Shown: in pieces, positions 1 to 4,630 of the stretch
How the letters are laid out: every line of letters starts with the position of its first letter
Position numbering within the stretch: the stretch's first letter is position 1
DNA from: an uncultured Selenomonadaceae bacterium
Lineage (GTDB): Bacteria > Bacillota > Negativicutes > Selenomonadales > Selenomonadaceae
Length of the DNA: 5,684 nucleotides
Assembly (NCBI GenBank): GCA_905235425.1
Contig: CAJOKY010000159.1
Coordinates: 1 to 5,684 of the forward strand
Direction: 5' to 3'
Notes under the pieces: model-generated
Told to the model about the DNA's origin: nothing
Database searches by the model: none
The model's input: only the letters and a program-made list of their open reading frames with translations
Position numbers and translations under genes: made by a program

Positions 1-1196
1 GCAAGGTCTTTAACCGCGATTGTCGACGGGATTTTTATGTGAGTTGGACGCGCAATTTCTACTTTATGAACAGGTGCAGGTTGCGGACGCGGCTTTTTCT
101 TTGGACGCGGCGGACGATTGACTTGTTGCTGTTGCATCTGCATTTGTGCTTGCTGTTGACTTTTTGCAACATTAGCGGCATTTTTATTTCTGCGGTTACG
201 ACTGCGATTTTGCGTCTTGCCGCCGTCTTCACGACTGCTGTCACGATTTTTTCTTTCGGTACGGTCGCCGCGTTCGGGACGTGATTCACTGCGTTCGGCT
301 CGACTTTGTTCACTGCGGTCAAGGCGTTCATTTCTGTTACCGCGCGAAGAGTGGTCGCGATTATCTCGGGAAGATTTTTCACGTTCAAAACGGCTCGGAC
401 GCTCGTCCATATCCTCACTGTCACTAAAATCACCGCGTGACTGTCTGTCAAAGCGTTCACGATTATCCCGCGCAGGTTTTTCACGTTCAAAACGATTTTG
501 ACGATTATCTCTGCCTTCAAACTGTTCACCGCGTTCACTACGGTCAACACGTTCACCGCGATTATCGCGATTATCACGCTGTCTTACAGATTGGCTGTCC
601 TGCCTGCGTGAAGATTCAGATTTAATTGCAGGACGCTCTTGCCGTGCAGGTGATTCAACTTTCGGCGCAGGTTTATCTTTAACTTCGGCAACTTTAGCTG
701 ATTCCGGCTTAACGGCAGATTTAGGCGCCTTTGTGTCGTTTTTTGCAGGCGTGGCTTTAGCAGATTCAACTTTAGCAGGTTCAACTTTTGCGGCTGGCTT
801 TACTTCCTCCGCCTTAACTTCAGCAGGTCGCGCAGGTTTCGGTTTTGATTCGTAACGCGGTCTGGCGTGTTTACTGTCAAATTTACTGTTAGGTTTTTGC
901 GGCTTAGTTTCTGTTTTAGGTTGCGACGAAGTTTTTTCAGTTTCAGTTTTAGTTTCGGCTTTAACCTCTGCTTTAACGTCTGATTTAGGTTCACTTTGAT
1001 TTTCTGCCGACGCTTTCGGACGGCGTGAAAATGTTTCTTTAAGCAGATTGTAAATTTCTTCGCCTACCGCACTGAAACGATTGGCAACTTTTACTTTACG
1101 CTTTTTCAAAAAATCTATAATTGATTGGTTTTCTTGATTCAACTCCTTTGCAAGTTCAAAAATTCTATATTTCGGCGTTTTCGGTGCTTTCGCCAT
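1..1196 (-). CDS. infB: Translation initiation factor IF2, N-terminal 398 codons (partial, runs off the left edge)
   Basis: IF2 is the GTPase that brings initiator fMet-tRNA to the 30S subunit and promotes 50S joining. Only the N-terminal extension lies in the window; the GTP-binding domain would be beyond the edge. The frame is open from ATG 1196 to base 1. Residues 1-55 form the small IF2 N-terminal fold (YRIFELAKELN at about 10-20, then FLKKRKVKVANRFSAVG). Residues about 56-200 are a Lys/Pro/Ala/Glu-rich linker, 200-340 an Arg/Asp/Asn/Glu/Ser-rich tract, 346-358 a Gln/Met run, and 360-378 Pro/Arg/Lys-rich. The last residues, IKIPSTIAVKDLA, open the second conserved IF2 N-terminal module, which confirms the assignment. 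GGGGG at 1204-1208, seven bases before the ATG, can pair with the anti-SD using one G-U pair. It is the last visible gene of the rimP operon, 112 bases after rnpM. The linker is low complexity and unlikely to be conserved. Confidence 0.95.
   Translation of the reverse strand, partial: MAKAPKTPKYRIFELAKELNQENQSIIDFLKKRKVKVANRFSAVGEEIYNLLKETFSRRPKASAENQSEPKSDVKAEVKAETKTETEKTSSQPKTETKPQKPNSKFDSKHARPRYESKPKPARPAEVKAEEVKPAAKVEPAKVESAKATPAKNDTKAPKSAVKPESAKVAEVKDKPAPKVESPARQERPAIKSESSRRQDSQSVRQRDNRDNRGERVDRSERGEQFEGRDNRQNRFEREKPARDNRERFDRQSRGDFSDSEDMDERPSRFEREKSSRDNRDHSSRGNRNERLDRSEQSRAERSESRPERGDRTERKNRDSSREDGGKTQNRSRNRRNKNAANVAKSQQQAQMQMQQQQVNRPPRPKKKPRPQPAPVHKVEIARPTHIKIPSTIAVKDL
361..494 (-). 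repeat. Duplicated 34-codon-spaced motif in the IF2 Arg-rich linker
   Basis: Two near-identical stretches, 361-392 and 463-494, lie exactly 102 bases (34 codons) apart. On the coding strand both encode RFEREK followed by two variable residues and RDN (residues 235-245 and 269-279). The surroundings contain many looser repeats built from RDNR, SERGE and DRSE. This looks like in-frame tandem duplication within a disordered, charged linker. Confidence 0.7.
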
Positions 1197-1308
1197 AAAT
1201 CCACCCCCGTGTTAAGCTCTCGCCCGTCATAAAATTTTTAAAACGGTTGAAAGCGTCAAGACAACTGATTACATATATTTTTACTCCCTTTCAGAAGATT
1301 GATTAGAA
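1197..1308 (-). other. rnpM-infB spacer with a Shine-Dalgarno sequence followed by ATG-TAA
   Basis: This spacer sits where many Bacillota carry ylxQ. On the minus strand it holds CTGAAAGGGAG (1284-1294), then an ATG immediately followed by TAA (1274-1269). The start region CTGAAAGG-N2-GTAAAAAT closely matches that of asd (4615-4632), so it looks like a real translation-initiation region with no gene behind it. The rest of the spacer is AT-rich. A TTGACG at about 1255-1260 has no convincing -10 partner. No terminator was seen. A vestige of a lost ylxQ is an inference. Confidence 0.5.
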
Positions 1309-1590
1309 TTAGAAATGTTCAGTGAATAAATCCACAATATGATTATAAATTTCGTCAGGAACTTTTGTTTTGAACTGCTTATCAAGGCGGCGACGCTTTT
1401 TTAGTTCAAGTGCGCATTTTTCAAGACGGCATACATAAGCGCCGCGTCCTTGAGCTTTGCCTGTTTCGTCTACAAAAATATTTCCGTCGGCAAGTTTTAC
1501 AATTCTCAAAAATTCCGATTTATGCTTAATTTCCCTGCAACTTACGCAACGGCGCATTTGAGTTTGCTTGGAAGAATTTTTCTGCGTCAC
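1309..1590 (-). CDS. rnpM: RNase P modulator RnpM (YlxR family RNA-binding protein)
   Basis: This 93-residue protein belongs to the YlxR family, now called RnpM in Bacillus, where it binds the RNase P RNA and modulates RNase P activity. The family signature is clear: RRCVSCRE at 13-20, the segment SEFLRIVK at 25-32, and GRGAYVCRLEKC at 48-59. Four cysteines (15, 18, 54, 59) are placed as in family members that keep a Cys pair at each end of the fold. A basic helix follows (KKRRRLDKQF, 64-73). The start is GTG at 1590. The nusA stop codon overlaps its ribosome binding site (TGAGGT, 1601-1596), leaving an 8-base gap, so the two genes are probably translationally coupled. An internal ATG at codon 12 is a possible shorter start, but it has no better ribosome binding site. 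Length is typical for the family. Confidence 0.93.
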   Translation of the reverse strand: MTQKNSSKQTQMRRCVSCREIKHKSEFLRIVKLADGNIFVDETGKAQGRGAYVCRLEKCALELKKRRRLDKQFKTKVPDEIYNHIVDLFTEHF

Positions 1591-1598
1591 GTGGTACC

Positions 1599-2828
1599 TC
1601 AGCCATTCTGCGGTTTGTTACCGCCTTTGTTTTTGTTACGGGCTTTATTCTTATTTTTATTGCTGAACTTATTCTTATTTTTATTTTTAGTAGGTTTCAA
1701 AAGTGATGAAAAGAATTTAGTAGTTTTAATGTCAATCGGTCTGAAGTCCGAATCCCACAAATCCTCCGTAGCTTGCGCCTGACTCTTTATGTCGATTTTC
1801 CAACCTGTCAATCGCGCGGCAAGTCTCGCGTTTTGCCCTTCCTTGCCGATAGCCAAACTTAATTGATTATTCGGCACGATAACGCGGGAAATTCTATCCA
1901 AATCATTTACGGCAACTTTAGCAACTTTGGAAGGGCTTAAAGCATTGGCAATATAATTTGCCGGTTCAGCGTCCCATTGAATAATATCAACTTTTTCGTC
2001 GCCGAGTTCTCTGTTAATGGCTTGAATCCTTATCCCGTGTTGACCTACGCAGGAGCCTACCGCGTCAATATTTTCATCTTTTGAAACGACGGCGATTTTT
2101 GCACGCGCTCCGGCTTCACGTGCAACGGATTTAATCTGTATAATGCCTTCGTGAATTTCGGGAACTTCCATTTCAAAAAGACAACGCAAAAAGCCCGGAT
2201 GCGTACGTGAAAGATAGACTTGCGGTCCCTTGCCTGCGCGGTGAACTTCTGCAACGTAAGCGCGTACTCTGTCGCCGACGCTAAAATTATCTTGCGGCAT
2301 TAATTCAGAAGACATTAAAACTGCTTCAGTCTTGCCGATATCAATTACTAAATTTCCGTCTTCAATGCGTACAACACTGCCGCTTACCACGTCATTGGCG
2401 CGGTCTGTAAATTCATCATATACGACAATTCTTTCTGCTTCACGAATCTTTTGCATAACGACTTGCTTGGCAGCCTGCGCGGCAATTCTGCCGAAATCCC
2501 CTGCCGGAATTTCCCTGCGTACCACGTCGCCAACTTCGTATTCGGAATTAATCTCTTGAGCCTCTTCCAAAGAAATTTCCCTGTTGGGGTTGGTGACTTC
2601 TTCCACAACGTCGCGCAGTTCGTTTATATGAAAAGTGCCGTTTTCGCGGTCAATGTCAACGGTTATATTTTTGTCCGCGCCGGTAGTTTTCTTGCAAGCA
2701 AATACCAACGCCGCTTCAATGGCGCTGAACATAGCCTCCGGCGGAATTTCTTTTTCATTACACAAATCTTTCAAAGCGTCCAAAAGAATAATCTCGTTTT
2801 GAACGCCTTTCTTCTTTCTTACAGCCAA
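1599..2828 (-). CDS. nusA: Transcription termination/antitermination factor NusA
   Basis: NusA binds RNA polymerase and nascent RNA to control pausing, termination and antitermination. The 409-residue reading has the full bacterial order: RNAP-binding N-terminal domain (about 10-135, with DFGRIAAQAAKQVVMQKIREAE at 111-132 written here as one conserved helix region), S1 domain (about 145-205), KH1 (about 208-300, RTHPGF at 208-213) and KH2 (about 305-350, SLAIGKEGQNARLAARLTGW at 324-343). The KH1 loop reads GQHG (262-265) and the KH2 loop GKEG. There is no acidic C-terminal repeat as in Escherichia coli, which is usual for Gram-positive-type NusA. Instead residues 380-409 are a Lys/Asn-rich tail. 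The start chosen is TTG 2828, six bases after a perfect GGAGGT (2840-2835). An upstream GTG at 2876 lies inside the heptamer repeats and adds non-homologous residues. It follows rimP after a repeat-filled 158-base gap. Confidence 0.96.
   Translation of the reverse strand: MAVRKKKGVQNEIILLDALKDLCNEKEIPPEAMFSAIEAALVFACKKTTGADKNITVDIDRENGTFHINELRDVVEEVTNPNREISLEEAQEINSEYEVGDVVRREIPAGDFGRIAAQAAKQVVMQKIREAERIVVYDEFTDRANDVVSGSVVRIEDGNLVIDIGKTEAVLMSSELMPQDNFSVGDRVRAYVAEVHRAGKGPQVYLSRTHPGFLRCLFEMEVPEIHEGIIQIKSVAREAGARAKIAVVSKDENIDAVGSCVGQHGIRIQAINRELGDEKVDIIQWDAEPANYIANALSPSKVAKVAVNDLDRISRVIVPNNQLSLAIGKEGQNARLAARLTGWKIDIKSQAQATEDLWDSDFRPIDIKTTKFFSSLLKPTKNKNKNKFSNKNKNKARNKNKGGNKPQNG
1602..1691 (-). 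repeat. Lys/Asn-rich low-complexity tail of NusA
   Basis: The last 30 codons of nusA encode alternating Lys and Asn with a few Arg, Gly, Ser and Phe residues (residues 380-409). At the DNA level this is an imperfect 6-base repeat of AATAAG/AATAAA type. It is an unstructured basic extension beyond KH2 and probably binds nucleic acid non-specifically (inference). Confidence 0.7.
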
Positions 2829-2834
2829 GTTATG

Positions 2835-2840
2835 ACCTCC
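2835..2840 (-). promoter_or_regulatory. nusA ribosome binding site that decides the TTG start
   Basis: GGAGGT on the minus strand, six bases before TTG 2828. No ATG is available nearby in frame, and the NusA homology begins just after this point, so the TTG is the likely start. Confidence 0.85.
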
Positions 2841-2842
2841 AT

Positions 2843-2870
2843 TCTTAGCCGGTAGCAGGTAGCTTTTAAC
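2843..2870 (-). repeat. CTA-type heptamers directly upstream of the nusA RBS
   Basis: On the coding strand GTTAAAA (2870-2864) is followed by GCTACCT, GCTACCG and GCTAAGA at exact 7-base steps down to 2843, and the GGAGGT comes 2 bases later. Read on the plus strand the units are TAGCCGG, TAGCAGG, TAGCTTT, so they are TAGNNNN units pointing away from nusA. They are one base out of phase with the array that precedes them. Confidence 0.7.
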
Positions 2871-2871
2871 T

Positions 2872-2989
2872 TTCACTACTCACTATCTTTAGTAAGTAGT
2901 AAATAGTAAGTAGTAAGTAGTATTTTTCAACTATTTACTACCAACTACTCACTAATAACTACTAACTACTCACTAATTACTACTCACTA
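2872..2989 (-). repeat. TAGNNNN heptamer array between rimP and nusA
   Basis: In the rimP sense direction nine contiguous 7-base units run without a phase break from 2989 to 2927, all starting TAGT (three are TAGTGAG outright at 2989, 2975 and 2954). The first TAG is the rimP stop codon. After AAAA (2926-2923) come five heptamers in the opposite orientation, 2922-2888 (TACTACT type), then two bases, then two more sense units (TAGTGAG 2885-2879, TAGTGAA 2878-2872). The inner part folds as TAGTAAATAGT (2940-2930) against ACTACTTACTA (2921-2911), with one mismatch and an 8-base loop, and continues outward as a periodic imperfect stem. No T-tract follows, so it is not an ordinary intrinsic terminator. 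Confidence 0.9.
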
Positions 2990-3433
2990 AAACTCAATAT
3001 GCAATCTGACTTGCGAAATTTTTTCACGCGGTATGGGTTTACAATCTTTCAAGTACAAAAAATCTTTGTCGCGGCGTTCCAGCGTACCGGTAAAATCTTT
3101 TTTGTCTTCGTACGGCGCGTAAAGTGTCACGTCAACCGTCTTTCCTGCTTCGCGCAGAAAATCTTTATCTTTTTTTAGCACGCGATCCAATCCCGGCGAT
3201 GACACTTCCAAAATGTACGGTCCTTCAATTACCGATTCTTCGTCCAAAAGGTTACCGAGTTTTTCACTCAAAAATTGGCAATCGTCCAAATCAATGCCGC
3301 CTTTTTTGTCGACGAAGACTCTCAAGTACCAATCCTTTTCTTTGACAAATTCGGTATCGACCAATTCAAAATCCGTGTCATCTAAAATTTTGTTCATCAA
3401 TTCTTCAACCCGCGTTTCAATTTTACCGGGCAT
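2987..3433 (-). CDS. rimP: Ribosome maturation factor RimP
   Basis: RimP is a cytoplasmic assembly factor needed for maturation of the 30S subunit. The 148-residue protein has the normal two-domain length. The N-terminal alpha/beta domain contains FELVDTEFV (22-30), WYLRVFVDKKGG (35-46) and the hallmark YILEVSSPGLDR (73-84). The C-terminal SH3-like barrel covers about 92-148 (FTGTLERRD near 114-122). The start is ATG 3433, six bases after GGAGGT (3445-3440). A longer reading to 3460 would place the ribosome binding site inside the gene and adds nine non-conserved residues. It is the first gene of the operon, about 98 bases from the predicted transcription start. Its TAG stop (2989-2987) is the first unit of the heptamer array. 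Confidence 0.96.
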   Translation of the reverse strand: MPGKIETRVEELMNKILDDTDFELVDTEFVKEKDWYLRVFVDKKGGIDLDDCQFLSEKLGNLLDEESVIEGPYILEVSSPGLDRVLKKDKDFLREAGKTVDVTLYAPYEDKKDFTGTLERRDKDFLYLKDCKPIPREKISQVRLHIEF

Positions 3434-3439
3434 TGCACT

Positions 3440-3445
3440 ACCTCC
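3440..3445 (-). promoter_or_regulatory. rimP ribosome binding site
   Basis: GGAGGT on the minus strand, six bases before ATG 3433. It fixes the rimP start at 3433 rather than at the upstream TTG 3460. Confidence 0.85.
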
Positions 3446-3464
3446 AATTTTTCTGCGCAATATT

Positions 3465-3492
3465 AAAAAGTGGACACACGCCCACTTCCACT
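3465..3492 (-). terminator. Attenuator-like hairpin in the rimP-nusA leader
   Basis: On the minus strand AGTGGA (3492-3487) can pair with TCCACT (3474-3469). Alternatively AGTGG (3486-3482) can pair with CCACT (3473-3469). Either stem is followed by a short T-run (3469-3465). This lies between the predicted promoter and rimP. The stem is only 5-6 bp and the T-run short, so any termination would be partial. Leader attenuation with NusA feedback is known for the E. coli nusA operon; applying it here is inference. Confidence 0.35.
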
Positions 3493-3537
3493 AACAAATT
3501 TTATGGACAAATCAGTCCTTTCATTTTAAACGCGCCG

Positions 3538-3566
3538 ATTATAACATAGTAAATTTTTTTTAGCAA
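3538..3566 (-). promoter_or_regulatory. Promoter of the rimP-nusA-rnpM-infB operon
   Basis: Minus-strand -35 TTGCTA (3566-3561), 17-base spacer (3560-3544) beginning with an A-run, and a perfect -10 TATAAT (3543-3538). Transcription would begin near 3531, giving a leader of about 98 bases. Confidence 0.8.
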
Positions 3567-3590
3567 TATTTTTTGGAAGTATATCACGGA

Positions 3591-3630
3591 AATCAATTTA
3601 TATAAGATTAATCTGTCACGAATATTGATT
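3591..3630. promoter_or_regulatory. Nested palindromes between the divergent promoters (operator-like)
   Basis: AATCAAT (3591-3597) and ATTGATT (3624-3630) are perfect inverted copies. Nearly centred between them is the 10-base perfect palindrome AGATTAATCT (3605-3614). The block lies between the two -35 elements (3566 and 3639), so one bound regulator could affect both operons. The region is AT-rich and chance palindromes are not rare; no regulator is assigned. Confidence 0.3.
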
Positions 3631-3638
3631 AAAATTTG

Positions 3639-3667
3639 TTGACGCGAAAAAGCCCATAAGCTAAAAT
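3639..3667 (+). promoter_or_regulatory. Promoter of dapB-asd
   Basis: -35 TTGACG (3639-3644), 17-base spacer (3645-3661) and -10 TAAAAT (3662-3667). Transcription would begin near 3674, about 88 bases before dapB. The two divergent promoters have their -35 elements about 72 bases apart. Confidence 0.75.
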
Positions 3668-3701
3668 TAGCCGTTAATTAAAAGTTGAACGGTAAAATTT
3701 T

Positions 3702-3733
3702 TTTCAGCTTACAGTATTTTCTAAAAGCTGAAA
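3702..3733 (+). promoter_or_regulatory. Hairpin in the dapB leader
   Basis: TTTCAGCTT (3702-3710) and AAGCTGAAA (3725-3733) are perfect inverted copies of 9 bases with a 14-base loop. The hairpin is inside the predicted leader, 15 bases before the ribosome binding site. It overlaps the CTA-type heptamers, so part of the pairing may simply follow from the repeats. It is far too small for a lysine riboswitch. Confidence 0.4.
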
Positions 3734-3744
3734 CCTAAAAGCTA
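3717..3744 (+). repeat. CTA-type heptamers upstream of the dapB RBS
   Basis: Four exact 7-base steps: TTTTCTA (3717-3723), AAAGCTG, AAACCTA and AAAGCTA (to 3744). The GGAGG follows 4 bases later. On the minus strand these are TAGCTTT, TAGGTTT, CAGCTTT and TAGAAAA. TAGCTTT also occurs in the array upstream of nusA. Orientation relative to the gene is the same as upstream of nusA and asd. Confidence 0.6.
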
Positions 3745-3761
3745 AAACGGAGGCGTATTAA

Positions 3762-4526
3762 TTGATAAAAGTTTTGGTAAGCGGTGCACTCGGCAGAATG
3801 GGACGCACCGTAGTTGACGCTGTGAAAAATGATTCGGAATTGGAACTTGTCGGCGTAGTTGACGTATTCGACGGCGAAGTTGCAGGATTAAAAGTTGAAA
3901 CCAATCTTGAATCTGCATTGGAACTTCACAAGCCCGATGTTATGGTTGACTTCACGCGTCCCGATTCTGTTTTCAAAAACGTAATGACGGCGCTTGAAAA
4001 AAAAGTTTCGCCGGTAGTAGGTACAACGGGATTGAGTGACGACGCTAAAGAAAAAATTCGTGCGGCGGCGGAAAAATTTCAAACTCCCGCTTTCATAGCG
4101 CCGAATTTTGCAATAGGCGCGGTGCTTATGATGATCATGTCAAAGCAAGTTGCAAAATATATGCCGGACGTTGAGATTATCGAGTTGCACCATGACAAAA
4201 AACTTGACGCGCCGAGTGGTACGGCGGAACTTACTGCAAAAATGATTTCAGAAGTTCGCACTTCTCACAAGCAAGGTCACCCCGACGAAGTGGAGCGGCT
4301 TAAAAATGTTCGCGGCGCTGATTATGACGGTATCAGAATTCACAGCGTAAGACTGCCCGGCTACGTCGCGCATCAAGAAGTTATTTTTGGTGGATTGGGA
4401 CAGACTTTGACAATTCGGCATGATTCTATGGGACGTGATTCATTTATGCCGGGCGTGTTGCTTGCATGCAAAAAAGTTCGTACGCTTAGCGGCTTGACGG
4501 TCGGTCTTGATAAGTTGTTAGATTAG
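3762..4526 (+). CDS. dapB: 4-hydroxy-tetrahydrodipicolinate reductase DapB
   Basis: DapB reduces hydroxy-tetrahydrodipicolinate to tetrahydrodipicolinate with NAD(P)H, a cytoplasmic step in diaminopimelate and lysine synthesis. The 254-residue protein is of normal length. The Rossmann nucleotide-binding domain shows GALGRMG (8-14), VGVVDV (30-35, Asp34 at the cofactor ribose position), DFTRP (63-67) and VVGTTGL (85-91). APNFAIGAVLM (113-123) follows. The catalytic/tetramer domain has ELHHDKKLDAPSGTA (141-155), with the His143-His144 pair and Lys147 expected for catalysis and substrate binding. RLPGYVAHQEVIFGG (197-211) and the RHDSMGRDSFMPG region (219-231) complete the fold. The start is TTG 3762, eight bases after GGAGG (3749-3753). 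asd follows 104 bases downstream in the same direction, probably in one transcript. The TAG stop is the first in-phase unit of a heptamer array. Confidence 0.97.
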   Translation: MIKVLVSGALGRMGRTVVDAVKNDSELELVGVVDVFDGEVAGLKVETNLESALELHKPDVMVDFTRPDSVFKNVMTALEKKVSPVVGTTGLSDDAKEKIRAAAEKFQTPAFIAPNFAIGAVLMMIMSKQVAKYMPDVEIIELHHDKKLDAPSGTAELTAKMISEVRTSHKQGHPDEVERLKNVRGADYDGIRIHSVRLPGYVAHQEVIFGGLGQTLTIRHDSMGRDSFMPGVLLACKKVRTLSGLTVGLDKLLD

Positions 4527-4614
4527 GGATTAGTGAGTAGTAAGTAGTGAGTAGTGAGTAGTTAATACCTACAATCTACCCTCTACAATCTACCTTCTAC
4601 CCCCTAACACCTAA
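4524..4614 (+). repeat. Inverted TAGNNNN heptamer array between dapB and asd
   Basis: Thirteen 7-base units fill 4524-4614 in one unbroken phase that starts with the dapB stop codon TAG. The first six begin with TAG (TAGGGAT at 4524, then TAGTGAG/TAGTAAG types to 4565). From 4566 the units change to NNNCTAC/NNNCTAA (for example AATCTAC 4573-4579 and again 4587-4593), that is, the same unit on the other strand. GTAG blocks at 4537, 4544, 4551 and 4558 can each pair with a CTAC block at 4590, 4583, 4576 and 4569. This gives a stem of 4-bp helices separated by mostly unpaired 3x3 loops around a 7-base loop (4562-4568). No T-tract follows. Confidence 0.9.
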
Positions 4615-4617
4615 CTG

Positions 4618-4623
4618 AAAGGA
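4618..4623 (+). promoter_or_regulatory. asd ribosome binding site
   Basis: AAAGGA, seven bases before ATG 4631 and four bases after the last CTA-type heptamer. The array therefore abuts the translation-initiation region and could influence access to it if folded (inference). Confidence 0.7.
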
Positions 4624-4630
4624 TGTAAAA

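Noticed and set aside
217..501. Plus-strand Ser/Arg-rich reading frame of 94 codons
   Set aside because: It lies fully antisense to infB, and its composition is the mirror of the Arg/Asp/Glu-rich linker. No ribosome binding site or recognisable family.
59..577. Minus-strand 172-codon reading frame, and similar ones at 584-784 and 800-994
   Set aside because: These are one shifted frame of the infB linker, broken by stops, with low-complexity content. The infB frame is continuous and has the conserved IF2 motifs at both ends.
1165..1230. 21-codon minus-strand reading frame from ATG 1230 overlapping the infB start
   Set aside because: Out of frame with infB, no Shine-Dalgarno sequence upstream and no recognisable product; most likely chance.
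2451..2855. Plus-strand 134-codon reading frame antisense to nusA
   Set aside because: Overlaps the well-supported nusA on the other strand. No known motif and no ribosome binding site.
2829..2876. Longer nusA reading from GTG 2876
   Set aside because: The extra 16 residues are encoded by the heptamer repeats and by the ribosome binding site itself, and have no NusA homology.
2872..2989. CRISPR array
   Set aside because: The unit is 7 bases with no separate spacers and no 25-40 base repeat. No cas genes in the window.
3501..3524. Seven-codon leader peptide (MKGLICP) on the minus strand before rimP
   Set aside because: It begins only about 7 bases after the predicted transcription start, has no ribosome binding site and no run of regulatory codons.
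3671..3704. CCGTT/AACGG stem followed by a T-run, as a terminator before dapB
   Set aside because: The left arm overlaps the predicted transcription start of dapB, so the stem may not form in that transcript, and it is only 5 bp.
3668..3761. Lysine riboswitch ahead of dapB
   Set aside because: The leader is only about 88 bases and lacks the large multi-helix lysine aptamer. Only a simple 9-bp hairpin is seen.
4524..4614. Intrinsic terminator after dapB
   Set aside because: The fold is made of short A/U-containing helices with mismatched loops and is followed by C/A-rich sequence, not a T-tract. asd also lies just downstream in the same direction.
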